From Asticcacaulis biprosthecium C19 (GTDB lineage Bacteria; Pseudomonadota; Alphaproteobacteria; Caulobacterales; Caulobacteraceae): a stretch of 64,000 nt of DNA. The position numbers were made by a program, and so were the translations under genes. Every line of letters begins with the position of its first letter. The stretch's first letter is position 1. Below, one piece after another: positions 1 to 7,501 of the stretch. A model generated the notes under the pieces. That model was not told where the DNA came from. It saw nothing but the letters and a program-made list of their open reading frames with translations, and made no database searches. The stretch lies in assembly GCF_000204015.1 (NCBI RefSeq), contig NZ_GL883076.1, forward strand, positions 62,001-126,000. Reading direction: 5' to 3'.

Positions 1-49
1 TGTTACATATCCTAGGATAAAACGTCCTTTTATGCCAGCTTATGTAACA
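1..49. promoter_or_regulatory. Inverted-repeat operator of the AbiE operon
   Basis: A perfect 9-bp inverted repeat, TGTTACATA (1-9) and TATGTAACA (41-49), flanks an AT-rich 31-bp spacer directly before the AbiEi start codon. The last base of the right arm is the first base of the ATG. AbiEi proteins of known systems bind inverted repeats over their own promoter, so this is the likely autoregulatory site. The site lies at the window edge, so further upstream elements cannot be seen. Confidence 0.6.
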
Positions 50-672
50 TGATATCCGCAACCGACAGCACTCAACACGACCGACTTCGAAGCGCACTGG
101 ATAGCCAACCCATTATGCGTGCTTTCGAACTGCGCCATCTCGGCATCGACGCTACGACCATCTCCAGGGCGGTGGAGCGTGGTGATCTTGTGCGTGTCGC
201 CCGCGGTCTTTATCAAAAAAGCGATGGCCAAGTCGACGGCGAACAGGCCCTGGCCGAAGCATCACGGCTTGTTCCCAAGGGCGTCATCGCCATGCTGTCT
301 GCGCTCGCCTATCATGGCGTCACGGATCAGATGCCGCGCAAGGTCTGGCTGGCGATCGGTTCGAAAGACTGGGCGCCGAAGGTCAGCTATCCTCCCGTCC
401 ACTTCGTCCGGCTGGGCGCCAATTATCTTAACCAGGGCATCGAGCACCACATGATTTCCGGGGTCAGCGTTCCCATCTACGGGGTCGCCAAAACCCTCGC
501 GGACATTTTCAGGCATCCCAAGCTGATCGACCGATCCATGGCCATCGACAGCCTGCGCCAAACCCTGACCAACCGAAAGGCTACAGCCGCACAGATCGCT
601 GAAGCGGCCAAATCAGGCCGGGTCTGGAAAACCGTACAGCCCTACCTGGAGGCGATGACCTCCAATGGCTAA
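49..672 (+). CDS. abiEi: AbiEi-family antitoxin / autorepressor of a type IV toxin-antitoxin system
   Basis: The 207-aa protein has the AbiEi layout. An N-terminal winged-helix segment (about residues 20-55: ELRHLGIDATTISRAVERGD, then a VARGLYQ strand) is typical of the antitoxin's DNA-binding domain, and a C-terminal half carries the VAKTLADIFRHPKLID segment usual in the family. Known members repress their own operon and counteract the AbiEii nucleotidyltransferase without binding it. The next gene starts 8 bases before this one ends, so the two are translationally coupled. The ATG at 49 has no clear Shine-Dalgarno sequence and touches the operator repeat. An internal start near residue 23 would remove part of the winged helix and is less likely. 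Confidence 0.85.
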   Translation: MISATDSTQHDRLRSALDSQPIMRAFELRHLGIDATTISRAVERGDLVRVARGLYQKSDGQVDGEQALAEASRLVPKGVIAMLSALAYHGVTDQMPRKVWLAIGSKDWAPKVSYPPVHFVRLGANYLNQGIEHHMISGVSVPIYGVAKTLADIFRHPKLIDRSMAIDSLRQTLTNRKATAAQIAEAAKSGRVWKTVQPYLEAMTSNG

Positions 673-1531
673 AGCCGTAACCAATATGCCGGCCTCGATC
701 CGGGAAAAGCTGCTCAATCTGGCAAGAGCGGAAAACCAGGTCTTCGACGTTATCCTAGTGCGCTACGGCCTGGAACGTTTCCTGAGCCGGCTTGCCCAGT
801 CCGAACACCGCGACAGCTACGTCCTGAAAGGCGGAATGCTGGTGACGGCATGGATCGACGACGGCAACCGGGTTACGCGCGACGCAGACTTTCTTGGCTT
901 CGGCGACGCCGAGGAACACGACCTCCTTGAACGTTTCAAGACCATCATGTCCATGGAGGATAACGATGGATTGCGGTTCGATACAGATGCGCTGCGCGCG
1001 ACAGCCATCCGGGAACAGGGCGAATATGGCGGCGTGCGGCTGACAACCACAGCCTATCTTGGCAATACGCGCATCCCCATAACGCTCGACATTGGCTTCG
1101 GTGACGCCCTCGCCGATCCGACGCAATTTATCGATTATCCGACCCTCTTAGGGTCGGCACCCCCTCGCGTTCGCGCCTATCCGCCTGCCACAGTTGTCGC
1201 CGAGAAGTTCCAGGCCATGGTGTCGCTTGGCGTCGTCAACACCCGCATGAAAGACTACTATGACCTTTGGACAATTCCGAAGGTCATGCCGATCGCGGCC
1301 GATGATCTGGATGCGGCTATTCAGGCAACCTTTAATCGACGCCAGACCGACATACCCACGACCCGTCCACCTGGGCTGTCCGAGGAATTCTATAACGATG
1401 CCGGCAAGCAACGTCAGTGGGCAGCCTATGCGCGGTCCATCAATCTCGACGACATCGCGCTTGGCGAAGTGATTTCAGCTATCTGGGATTATATCGGACC
1501 GTCGTGCGAACGTCTGTCACACCCCATCTAG
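665..1531 (+). CDS. abiEii: AbiEii-family nucleotidyltransferase toxin
   Basis: The 288-aa protein carries the DUF1814/AbiEii nucleotidyltransferase signature: KGGMLV near residue 55, then TRDADF with the metal-binding pair D73/D75. A later EKFQAMV segment and RMKDYYDL match the conserved motifs of the family. Characterised AbiEii/MenA-type toxins transfer nucleotides to essential RNAs such as tRNA, and stop growth or abort phage infection. It overlaps the antitoxin gene by 8 nt, the usual bicistronic order. On a plasmid it probably serves stable maintenance and possibly phage defence. The actual substrate cannot be read from sequence. Confidence 0.87.
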   Translation: MAKAVTNMPASIREKLLNLARAENQVFDVILVRYGLERFLSRLAQSEHRDSYVLKGGMLVTAWIDDGNRVTRDADFLGFGDAEEHDLLERFKTIMSMEDNDGLRFDTDALRATAIREQGEYGGVRLTTTAYLGNTRIPITLDIGFGDALADPTQFIDYPTLLGSAPPRVRAYPPATVVAEKFQAMVSLGVVNTRMKDYYDLWTIPKVMPIAADDLDAAIQATFNRRQTDIPTTRPPGLSEEFYNDAGKQRQWAAYARSINLDDIALGEVISAIWDYIGPSCERLSHPI

Positions 1532-1648
1532 CTCCGTTCAGCCTTTCGACGTCGCTCATTCGATATCTATCAGGTCAATAGCCATGCTACGTTATTAGAA
1601 TGCATAAACCTCGCTTTATATGACTTAATCGTGTATTTAAGCACTATT

Positions 1649-2032
1649 ATGAAAAAGGCGAACCTTCCCTCCATCCGGGCACAAAACGAAATCAAGAAAC
1701 TGGGCGCTGACATTGCCATTGCCCGCAAACGCCGCAACATGACCCAGTCTCGGCTCGCCGAAGGCGCCGGCCTCAATGTTTCCACGGTCCGAAGGGTCGA
1801 AGCTGGTGACCCTGGCATCTCGCTGGGAGTGCTGGCAATGGTGCTACTCGTGCTCGGAGAACTTGGTCGAATCGGCAACCTCATCGACACGGCAAAAGAT
1901 GACGTCGGATTGGCTCTCGCCAACCAGACACTGCCCCAACGGGTCCGTATAAAGGGCAAGAAAGCCGCAATGCCGTCGACTCTGGCCGACCCTTCGAATC
2001 GGCCGGGTAATGAAAATGGAGTGGCTTTCTGA
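1649..2032 (+). CDS. XRE/HipB-like helix-turn-helix regulator
   Basis: The 127-aa protein has an XRE helix-turn-helix: KLGADIAIARKRRNMTQSRL, AEGAGLNVSTVRRVEAGDPG, then a LGVLAMVLLVLGELGRIGNL segment, followed by a DDVGLAL...LPQRVR tail. This tail is typical of HipB-like antitoxins encoded next to a HipA kinase. The ATG at 1649 is chosen; a GTG at 1631 would add six residues and neither has a clear ribosome-binding site. The gene's TGA overlaps an ATG at 2032, as in hipBA operons, but the downstream frame does not look like an intact HipA. It may be an orphan antitoxin or autoregulator. Confidence 0.75.
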   Translation: MKKANLPSIRAQNEIKKLGADIAIARKRRNMTQSRLAEGAGLNVSTVRRVEAGDPGISLGVLAMVLLVLGELGRIGNLIDTAKDDVGLALANQTLPQRVRIKGKKAAMPSTLADPSNRPGNENGVAF

Positions 2033-2412
2033 TGGGCCAGAACCGTCGCCGTTCTCGGGGGATCACACACCAGAAAGATGCTGGTGAAATTGAAAACGGC
2101 AAAGATCCGAAGACCTCTGCCGTTTGGAATTTTGACTATCCGATCCCTAGTCCAGTAGATTTCTCCGCTTATCGGACGACCCTACCAGGTGCTCGCTCGG
2201 ACCTACACAGCTTGCGCCGTGCCTTATGTTTTATGACCGCGAGGCGTAAGCACGGTCAAGGACACCAAAGATACCGCATCGACCTGCGAGAGACAACCTC
2301 AGGACCGCGTCCGGTCAGTCGATCGCCGCGAAAATCATCCTTGAGTCCTCGTGCTCGGCCGCGAAATCCCGCAGGCGATGATAATGTTCGGCCAGTTGAT
2401 CGGCGCCTCTGA
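2032..2412 (+). CDS. Doubtful short reading frame downstream of the HipB-like gene
   Basis: The 126-codon frame starts in a TGATG overlap with the HipB-like gene, which favours translation. The product is very basic and Arg/Ser/Pro-rich towards its end, and its last third overlaps ardB on the other strand. A short segment (AVWNFDYPIPSPVDF) is faintly reminiscent of the start of some HipA proteins, but no kinase motif follows. It may be a remnant of a hipA gene cut off by the ardB segment, or not coding at all. Confidence 0.22.
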   Translation: MGQNRRRSRGITHQKDAGEIENGKDPKTSAVWNFDYPIPSPVDFSAYRTTLPGARSDLHSLRRALCFMTARRKHGQGHQRYRIDLRETTSGPRPVSRSPRKSSLSPRARPRNPAGDDNVRPVDRRL

Positions 2413-2743
2413 AAGCCATCGACATATGGGACAGGGCGAAGAGGGTGGCTATAATGCCGGCGGCATCGTTCGACATCTCGCCTTCGAAGCCGTTCCCGTC
2501 CCACACCAGCTTCATCCGTGCAGGTCCGTCCGGGGCCATGTAAAGCACGCCATCATCGGTTTCAAAGAACTGCCAGAAGCCGCCATTATAGTCGGAACAG
2601 AGCTGTTCCATGAAGGTGTAGACGGAATTCTCGCCGATAATCATCAGCGACGTCCCGAAGAGCTTGAGAAGAAATTCCATCCGCCGGGCTTCTGGGATGG
2701 GGGTCAATGTCGCATTGGGCGAGGTCTGGCTGTTCGGGGTCAT
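2315..2743 (-). CDS. ardB: ArdB/KlcA-family anti-restriction protein
   Basis: The 142-aa protein matches the ArdB/KlcA family along its length: RRMEFLLKLFGTSLM, then ENSVYTFMEQLCSDYNGGFW, then a GVLYMAPDG strand and a C-terminal helix ending FAAEHEDSRMI. ArdB proteins protect incoming plasmid DNA from type I restriction by an indirect mechanism rather than as DNA mimics. The start at 2743 has GGAG about 8 nt upstream; the frame stays open further up, but that part is unlike the family. It is the last leftward gene of the backbone block and carries the G-tract leader motif. Confidence 0.85.
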   Translation of the reverse strand: MTPNSQTSPNATLTPIPEARRMEFLLKLFGTSLMIIGENSVYTFMEQLCSDYNGGFWQFFETDDGVLYMAPDGPARMKLVWDGNGFEGEMSNDAAGIIATLFALSHMSMAFRGADQLAEHYHRLRDFAAEHEDSRMIFAAID

Positions 2744-2772
2744 GGCAGGGCTCCATTTGAAGGTTTGAGACA

Positions 2773-2798
2773 CCTTCCCCCTCCCTGCCCATTTCTTT
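2773..2798 (-). promoter_or_regulatory. G-tract leader motif before ardB
   Basis: On the minus strand an A-rich stretch (AAAGAAAT) is followed by G runs (GGGCAGGGAGGGGG), ending 30 nt before the ardB start. It is one of seven similar elements in the 2.7-16 kb block; see findings. Confidence 0.5.
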
Positions 2799-2914
2799 AA
2801 ATCGCCGGCACCACCCAGCGGAGCACCTCGCCCGCCGCGCAATGACCCGGACACGCTCCCTCGCGGCACAAACACCTTGCAGGAGCACCACAGTATCAAA
2901 ATGTAAGAGGAATA

Positions 2915-2945
2915 ATGGTCACCCTTGGGGGGCAAGGGTGACCAT
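2915..2945. repeat. Perfect 13-bp inverted repeat with GGGGG loop
   Basis: ATGGTCACCCTTG (2915-2927) and CAAGGGTGACCAT (2933-2945) are exact reverse complements around five Gs. No T-tract follows on either strand, so it is not a classic terminator. It lies about 170 bp upstream of ardB and could be a protein-binding site or a strong RNA hairpin. Confidence 0.8.
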
Positions 2946-3354
2946 CTGAACTCTGCCGGTTTCGGGGGGGTGAATCCGGGGAGAACCAAACGCTAGCTCA
3001 CCTTCGTGGCTACATCAAAGCCATATGCCGTCAATTCGGTCACAATACCGTTAGAAGACATGGGTTTTGGGGAGGAACACCTCACTGTCCCTCCCCTCAC
3101 CGAACACTTGCGCATACCCGGAGAAGAGCGGCCCGTGTCAAGTTCTTGCCTCAGAAGCCAGATGAGCCTGATTTTCGGAATATGTCACGTCCTCGCCGTC
3201 AGGACCGCGTTAGGGATCGAGCCCGAAGGGTGGAGACCCGACCTTCCGGGGCTCCATCGCAGACGACGAGCCCGGCGGCCGACGCAGTCGGACGCAACGC
3301 CCACCCTGCCTTCGCCAGGTTGGAAACCGGCTTTCGGTATGATATAAATTCCAA

Positions 3355-3603
3355 ATGGCAGACACCAACAACACCTTTGATATTGAGACCGGCACCACGC
3401 TCAATCAACTGATCAAGCGGCTTGGCGGTTTGCATGAATGTCAAAGACTGGGCTTCGTGTTCGAAGACGAAAAGGGCGTTATGTCTCCTTCAGCGGCCGG
3501 CTTTGCCTATCTGATGTTCGTCGTCGCCCGTGACATTACCGATCCCGCCGAAGCGTTCGCTGCGGGATACCAAGCCGCCCTCGATGAAATGAACCCCCTC
3601 TAA
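3355..3603 (+). CDS. Small hypothetical protein
   Basis: The 82-aa product is well balanced in composition (TFDIETGTTLNQLIKRLGGL at the start, then a YLMFVVARDITDPAEAFAAG helix) and is followed by a bidirectional terminator. No family is recognised. It is a soluble, acidic, mostly helical protein and the only rightward gene in this block. The ribosome-binding site is weak. Its function is unknown. Confidence 0.5.
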   Translation: MADTNNTFDIETGTTLNQLIKRLGGLHECQRLGFVFEDEKGVMSPSAAGFAYLMFVVARDITDPAEAFAAGYQAALDEMNPL

Positions 3604-3632
3604 GAGGCGTCTGCCCGCAACATCTGCAGAAA

Positions 3633-3662
3633 ATTGGCTCCCGAGGTTTCCCGAGAGCCAAT
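3633..3662. terminator. Bidirectional terminator between convergent genes
   Basis: ATTGGCTC (3633-3640) pairs with GAGCCAAT (3655-3662) between the stop codons of the converging genes ending at 3603 and 3685. The A/T flanks suit termination in both directions. Confidence 0.6.
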
Positions 3663-3684
3663 ACCTAAATAGGGCAGAGCAGGT

Positions 3685-4443
3685 TTACGCTAACGCCTGC
3701 CTCTCCTTCGCCAGCCGGATCGCCAGAACCGCCGCCTTGTATTCGGCAAATCCCCTCTCGTCGGCCAGGTCAGAGACCTCAGCCACCTGTGTGCAAGCTG
3801 CGCGAATATCCGCCGCCGTCACCTCGTCGACCGCGACACCAAGCTCCGGATCGGTTTCAATTATGCCCGGCAACTGACACCGCACAGCGTCCTCGGATAA
3901 CCGAAGCAACGAATGAACGGCGAAGGTCGCGAACACTTCCCCCGGCTGTGCATCGTCCTCCGTCCGGAAATCGTTGAGGATATCGTCCGTGCTTTTAAAG
4001 CGAACCTCGCCGGCGGTAATCGCCATGGCCGCGCCGCCGAACCCATCCCGCCGCATCTTCGTGCAGGTATAGGAGGTCACAACCTCGATACGGTTCAGAA
4101 CCGGCGACCGCTTGACGATGTCCTGCAGCACGAACTCATAGGACTTCATACTTAGATCGAGCTGAACCTCGTCGCCGTCGGCAAGCCCCTGCCATTCGTC
4201 CAGCTTCACCGCTACCAGATCCAGCGCTAAACTTCCAATGCCCTGGCTGGCCGAAAAAGCTGCCCGCAACTCACCCAGAGGCATTTCCAAGGTGTCGTTG
4301 GGCGAACCGCATGACGAAAGGAAGACGGTCTCACCTTCGTCGTCTTCATCGAAAATTCGTGCCAGCAGGTAACGCTCCAACGGCGTCATATCCGCCTTCG
4401 GAATTGAGGTTTGGACGACGGTGGGCGAGGCATAGTCTGTCAT
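3685..4443 (-). CDS. Conserved plasmid hypothetical protein
   Basis: The 252-aa soluble acidic protein begins MTDYASPTVVQTSIPKADMT. The start at 4443 is preceded by AGGAGA at good spacing; the open frame upstream is the Arg-rich read-through of the leader. The N-terminal part has a TPLERYLLARIFDEDDEG segment. The rest is rich in charged helices, ending in an AEYKAAVLAIRLAKERQ helix. No catalytic motif is seen. It belongs to the leftward backbone block with its own G-tract leader, which suggests a role in plasmid establishment rather than metabolism. The function is unknown. Confidence 0.7.
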   Translation of the reverse strand: MTDYASPTVVQTSIPKADMTPLERYLLARIFDEDDEGETVFLSSCGSPNDTLEMPLGELRAAFSASQGIGSLALDLVAVKLDEWQGLADGDEVQLDLSMKSYEFVLQDIVKRSPVLNRIEVVTSYTCTKMRRDGFGGAAMAITAGEVRFKSTDDILNDFRTEDDAQPGEVFATFAVHSLLRLSEDAVRCQLPGIIETDPELGVAVDEVTAADIRAACTQVAEVSDLADERGFAEYKAAVLAIRLAKERQALA

Positions 4444-4470
4444 GGGCTTTCTCCTGAAGCGAAATCTACG

Positions 4471-4497
4471 CCCTCCACTCCCTGCCCTTTTCCTTTC
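4471..4497 (-). promoter_or_regulatory. G-tract leader motif before the 252-aa hypothetical
   Basis: The minus strand reads GAAAGGAAAAGGGCAGGGAG, then TGGAGGG, 28 nt before the start at 4443. It overlaps the 3' end of the nuclease gene. It is one of the seven related leader elements. Confidence 0.5.
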
Positions 4498-5347
4498 AAT
4501 CGACCGGCCGCAGTCCCGCACAATCCGGATAGGTCGTGCAACCGAAGAACCGCTCGCCTTGATGGCCACCCTGTTTCGCAATCCTCAATGTCATCGGCGA
4601 TGCGCAGAGGGGACATTCCACCCCTTCCCCAACCCGGGCCGGCAGTCGATCGAGTGTCAGATTGCCACCAGGCAACGCATCGCGCCCCTGTTTCAGCAGG
4701 TCCCGAAGCCTCTGACCGTTGTAAAGCCAGATGCTCTTGTCCTCGGCAAAGTCGCCGGCCGCCTTGGTGAACACGCCCGACGTTACGACATAGGCGCCTA
4801 CGGCACCCTCGGCGTGCATCACACCGTACAGCGCCCGCACGGTCTCGACGTCGACGGCCTTGGCGCGCCAATGCTTGGCCTGGACGAGGAACTTCTGCTC
4901 GCCGCGGTGCAGGACCACGTCTATTCCGCCGTCGGCTCCTTCTGGCGTCAACTGGGCGTCGAAGCCATGCTTGGTGAAGGCGTGAGCGACGATTCGCTCG
5001 AAGTCGGCCCAAGATATTGACGCCAGGACCTCGCTCGACCCCGCCACATCGGCCAGCTTACGGACCCGTCGTTTCTCGAACCGGCGAACCAGCCATAACA
5101 GCCCGGACATGCCGAGTACGAAAGGGATCAGGTATTGAAACACGAGCGCCAGAGCCCGCAAAACAGTGGCGGTTGCCGCGTCCGCAGCCGCCGTTTCCGC
5201 CGACCCCGCCCCCACGGCCACCGTCTTCATGGCGAAGTAATGCAGGACAAGATAGGCGATGATGCCAACCGGCAGAGTGATAAAGGGTGGAACGACGCTA
5301 AGCGCGCGCACCCAATCCGCGAGATCGGGCGATTTACGTCTGGCCAT
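4496..5347 (-). CDS. Membrane-anchored Mrr-like restriction endonuclease with topoisomerase-type zinc finger
   Basis: The 283-aa protein has two N-terminal membrane helices (about residues 17-40 and 61-88) and then a basic linker. An Mrr_cat nuclease domain follows (about 108-225), with the PD-(D/E)xK-type residues D143 in GADGGIDVVL and Q156-A-K158 in FLVQAKHW. A C-terminal C4 zinc finger (C245, C248, C270, C276) resembles those of topoisomerase I. Mrr_cat proteins cleave DNA, often modified DNA. Anchoring at the membrane would place the activity where DNA enters or leaves the cell. It lies among anti-restriction genes. Activity and target are inferred. Confidence 0.8.
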   Translation of the reverse strand: MARRKSPDLADWVRALSVVPPFITLPVGIIAYLVLHYFAMKTVAVGAGSAETAAADAATATVLRALALVFQYLIPFVLGMSGLLWLVRRFEKRRVRKLADVAGSSEVLASISWADFERIVAHAFTKHGFDAQLTPEGADGGIDVVLHRGEQKFLVQAKHWRAKAVDVETVRALYGVMHAEGAVGAYVVTSGVFTKAAGDFAEDKSIWLYNGQRLRDLLKQGRDALPGGNLTLDRLPARVGEGVECPLCASPMTLRIAKQGGHQGERFFGCTTYPDCAGLRPVD

Positions 5348-5438
5348 TTGAATACCTGTGAGAGAAGGTCGATGTGGCGAAGGTGAGAGACTCCGCCAGA
5401 CGACAAACTAGCCACGCATCAGAAATTGTGAAGCGATA

Positions 5439-5735
5439 TCATGCGCTTGGCAGCCGGATTTTCAATTCGCCGCCGGCGCCGAACATCGAGCGATGCGATT
5501 TGAGGCGGGACTGCTGGCTGACCAGGGACAAAATGGCGACGCCAGTGCTAATCGCAGGCTGGGGTGCAAATTCCGGGGTCACCTCGATATGCCGGCCCGT
5601 CGATGTCCACGCCGTCCATTTCAAACCGTAGGACGTCATCCGCCGATATCGTTTGTAAACCGTGCCGTCCTCCCGGACCGCATGTTCGATTTCGACGTTC
5701 GTGCCGCCTTTGTAGAGTGCGATTGCCTTGGCCAT
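5439..5735 (-). CDS. Small hypothetical protein
   Basis: The 98-aa product begins MAKAIALYKGGTNVEIEHAV and contains YKRYRRMTSYGLKWTAW, a basic, beta-rich composition. No family is recognised. It is supported as real by its position between a strong terminator (5803-5828) and its own G-tract leader, and by sensible composition over its full length. It may be a nucleic-acid-binding accessory protein, but this is only a guess. Confidence 0.5.
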   Translation of the reverse strand: MAKAIALYKGGTNVEIEHAVREDGTVYKRYRRMTSYGLKWTAWTSTGRHIEVTPEFAPQPAISTGVAILSLVSQQSRLKSHRSMFGAGGELKIRLPSA

Positions 5736-5767
5736 TTCCGATCTCCGATGAAACTCATCGACCGGCG

Positions 5768-5789
5768 CCCTCCCCCTTCCTTTTCCCCA
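5768..5789 (-). promoter_or_regulatory. G-tract leader motif before the 98-aa gene
   Basis: The minus strand reads ATGGGGAAAAGGAAGGGGGA then GGG, 33 nt before the start at 5735 and just after the terminator of the upstream gene. The position after a terminator suggests that each gene in the block has its own transcript. Confidence 0.5.
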
Positions 5790-5802
5790 TTGCGCGATGC
5801 AA

Positions 5803-5828
5803 AAAATACCCCAGGCCGAAACCTGGGG
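5803..5828 (-). terminator. Rho-independent terminator after the DUF2493 gene
   Basis: On the minus strand the hairpin CCCCAGG-TTTCGG-CCTGGGG is followed by TATTTTTT. It starts about 10 nt beyond the stop codon of the gene ending at 5838. Confidence 0.85.
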
Positions 5829-5837
5829 CTGACGCTG

Positions 5838-6761
5838 CTATTTCTTCGGCGTGACCTGCATGGTGCGGATGCCTTTTTCGCGGGCCTTTTGACCGATATT
5901 GGCGGCAGGCCCAAACGGGCGGTGCTCTTCCTCGGTGACAGGCTCCAGCGTACATTCCAGGGTCAGCACCAGGACCGGATCAAGTAACAACAGATCGTCA
6001 TTGGCCTTGAAGGGCGCTGCGGCTTTGAATTTGTCGAAATTGGCCTTGGACAGGATGGTCTTGATCTTCTTGTCACGCGCCCATTTGAGGGCCAGTTGTT
6101 CGGCGCCGAGATTGCCGGTTGTCGCCAGTTGCATGTTCGGGAATTGGGATAGCGCCCAGTTCAAGGCGTCATAGATGCGATTGGCGTCATTCACGCGGTT
6201 GGCTTTCGGTGCACCGCGGAATACGACGACCTCGGTGCCAGGATCGGCCAAGCCTTGTTCACGTCGATCCTTCGCGCGCAGGGCTTCCTTCACTTCGATC
6301 TGAGCATAGGTCGTCGCGTGATTTTTCGCCGAACCGCGCCACGGGGTCCAGACTTCACCCGTTTGGGCGGTATAGTTTTCATTGGCGGCGTCGCGCATGA
6401 CCTCCATGATCATCACTGCGGCCTCGCCTCGGTTGAAGCTGCGCGTGGCGTCCTGAAGTTCGACATCCTTGATCTCGCTGCCATCGAAGTCGCGGATCAG
6501 CCGGCGCATGTCATCGTGAGAGCGATCCGCTTCGCGCTGGATCCGCAGGATGGCGCTGTGCAAGCCACCGATAAGACCTTCCATGATGATCGGCAGATGG
6601 TCTTCCAGGGCGGTGTTCAGAAAGACGTCGAGGACTTCATTGGTAACGGTCAGGCCGAGGTGTTCGATTTCAGCCTGGGCGGGATAGGGCATTTCGTGAG
6701 AGGCAAGCGTGCAGGCGGCGTCATAGCGGGAAAGGCCGAAGGAAGGAGAGGATATGTTCAT
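5838..6761 (-). CDS. DUF2493 (SLOG/YspA-like) domain protein
   Basis: The 307-aa protein has a long helical N-terminal half and a C-terminal DUF2493 domain (from about residue 175). That domain shows the VVVFRGAPKANRVNDANRIY start, the DALNWALSQFPNMQLATTGN segment and GAEQLALKWARDKKI. DUF2493 is a Rossmann-like SLOG domain thought to bind nucleotides or nucleotide-derived ligands, and it is frequent on alphaproteobacterial plasmids. Here it follows the structured element 6847-6908 and ends in a strong terminator. Its biochemical role is not known. Confidence 0.8.
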   Translation of the reverse strand: MNISSPSFGLSRYDAACTLASHEMPYPAQAEIEHLGLTVTNEVLDVFLNTALEDHLPIIMEGLIGGLHSAILRIQREADRSHDDMRRLIRDFDGSEIKDVELQDATRSFNRGEAAVMIMEVMRDAANENYTAQTGEVWTPWRGSAKNHATTYAQIEVKEALRAKDRREQGLADPGTEVVVFRGAPKANRVNDANRIYDALNWALSQFPNMQLATTGNLGAEQLALKWARDKKIKTILSKANFDKFKAAAPFKANDDLLLLDPVLVLTLECTLEPVTEEEHRPFGPAANIGQKAREKGIRTMQVTPKK

Positions 6762-6846
6762 GGCGTGTGACTTTCGAAGGTGTAAGAGAACCGATTTCTC
6801 GGAGAGGCCGCCGTTGGCCTTGCCTCTGCACCACGACCGCCACGGA

Positions 6847-6908
6847 CCGATTTTCGGGCAATGGGCGCGCTTGCGCGCTCGTCTCGACCCTTGCCCGCAA
6901 AAAATCGG
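6847..6908. repeat. Nested inverted repeat, candidate single-strand promoter or structured RNA
   Basis: CCGATTTTCGGGCAA (6847-6861) pairs with TTGCCCG...AAAATCGG (6891-6908), a 15-bp stem with a 3-nt bulge. The loop holds a second hairpin, GCGCGC-TT-GCGCGC (6865-6878). It lies 86-147 bp upstream of the DUF2493 start. In F-like plasmids such folded elements act as promoters on the incoming single strand; that role here is inference. Confidence 0.55.
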
Positions 6909-7395
6909 CGCTGTGGCAGTGGTTGCAGGATAAAAGGCGAGACCAACGGCTTTTCACCGGGCTCTTTTCGTTTCGTCACGCTTCCGATCGTCACCCGCCG
7001 AAACCGAACCGCCTCGGCCATTCCCGCTGTGACGGAAGCCGGTTCCTTACAAAAATCCCGCGCCGGCCGGCCGCTTCACCTGGTCGTTCGTTCAATGAAG
7101 GCACGCCGAAACAACACGCCCGCCGTCAAGCAGTCATCAAAGGACTGACCGGAGGAATACTGGTATCCTGCCAACCAGCTGAAGGGGCTGTCGAACACAT
7201 GCAGCCACCCGCCACGACACCGGCAATGGTCATCGTCGGCCCTACGCCACCGCCAAACCGAAGCCTGCCACGGTCTTGACTTGGACGGGACCCGCCCATA
7301 AGTCATCTTCGCCGTCTGAGGTGTGAGAGCCCGCGGCGGCGGTTAATGGAAAAGATCCCGCGAGGTTCTTCTCCGTCGTTTTTGGCCAAAGAGCG

Positions 7396-7421
7396 AAAGG
7401 GCGGCGTCAAGCCGCCCTTTT
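7396..7421. terminator. Hairpin terminator downstream of the ArdC-like gene
   Basis: AAAGGGCGGC (7396-7405) and GCCGCCCTTT (7411-7420) form a perfect 10-bp stem with loop GTCAA. It lies about 80 nt after the stop of the leftward gene ending at 7502. T residues follow the stem on the plus strand, and the stem itself ends in TTT on the minus strand. Confidence 0.6.
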
Positions 7422-7501
7422 ACCAAAGGTCTTCCGCCAAGGTGCAGGCGCAGGCTTCAGCACGCAGCCAGCTCGTCACAAGGACCTGGCACCCCAAGAC
7501 A

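Larger units (their letters stand above)
2744..3354. other. Non-coding stretch between ardB and a small rightward gene
   Basis: No convincing gene is present. It holds the ardB leader motif and a perfect 13-bp inverted repeat (2915-2945). The reading frame 3006-3347 on the plus strand is rejected: its composition is erratic and it has no family resemblance. Confidence 0.5.
6762..7501. other. 740-bp non-coding region with structured element and terminator
   Basis: No reading frame here has convincing protein character; several long but low-quality frames overlap each other. The part next to the DUF2493 gene contains a nested inverted repeat (6847-6908). The part next to the ArdC-like gene contains a hairpin terminator (7396-7421). 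The middle (about 6910-7390) shows nothing recognisable. Confidence 0.5.

Noticed and set aside
3006-3347. 113-codon plus-strand frame
   Set aside because: Composition changes from ordinary to Arg/Pro-rich midway, it has no good RBS and no family resemblance.
6767-7279. 170-codon plus-strand frame and overlapping minus-strand frames
   Set aside because: All are Arg/Pro/Ser-rich low-quality frames lying over a structured non-coding element; none has an RBS or domain.
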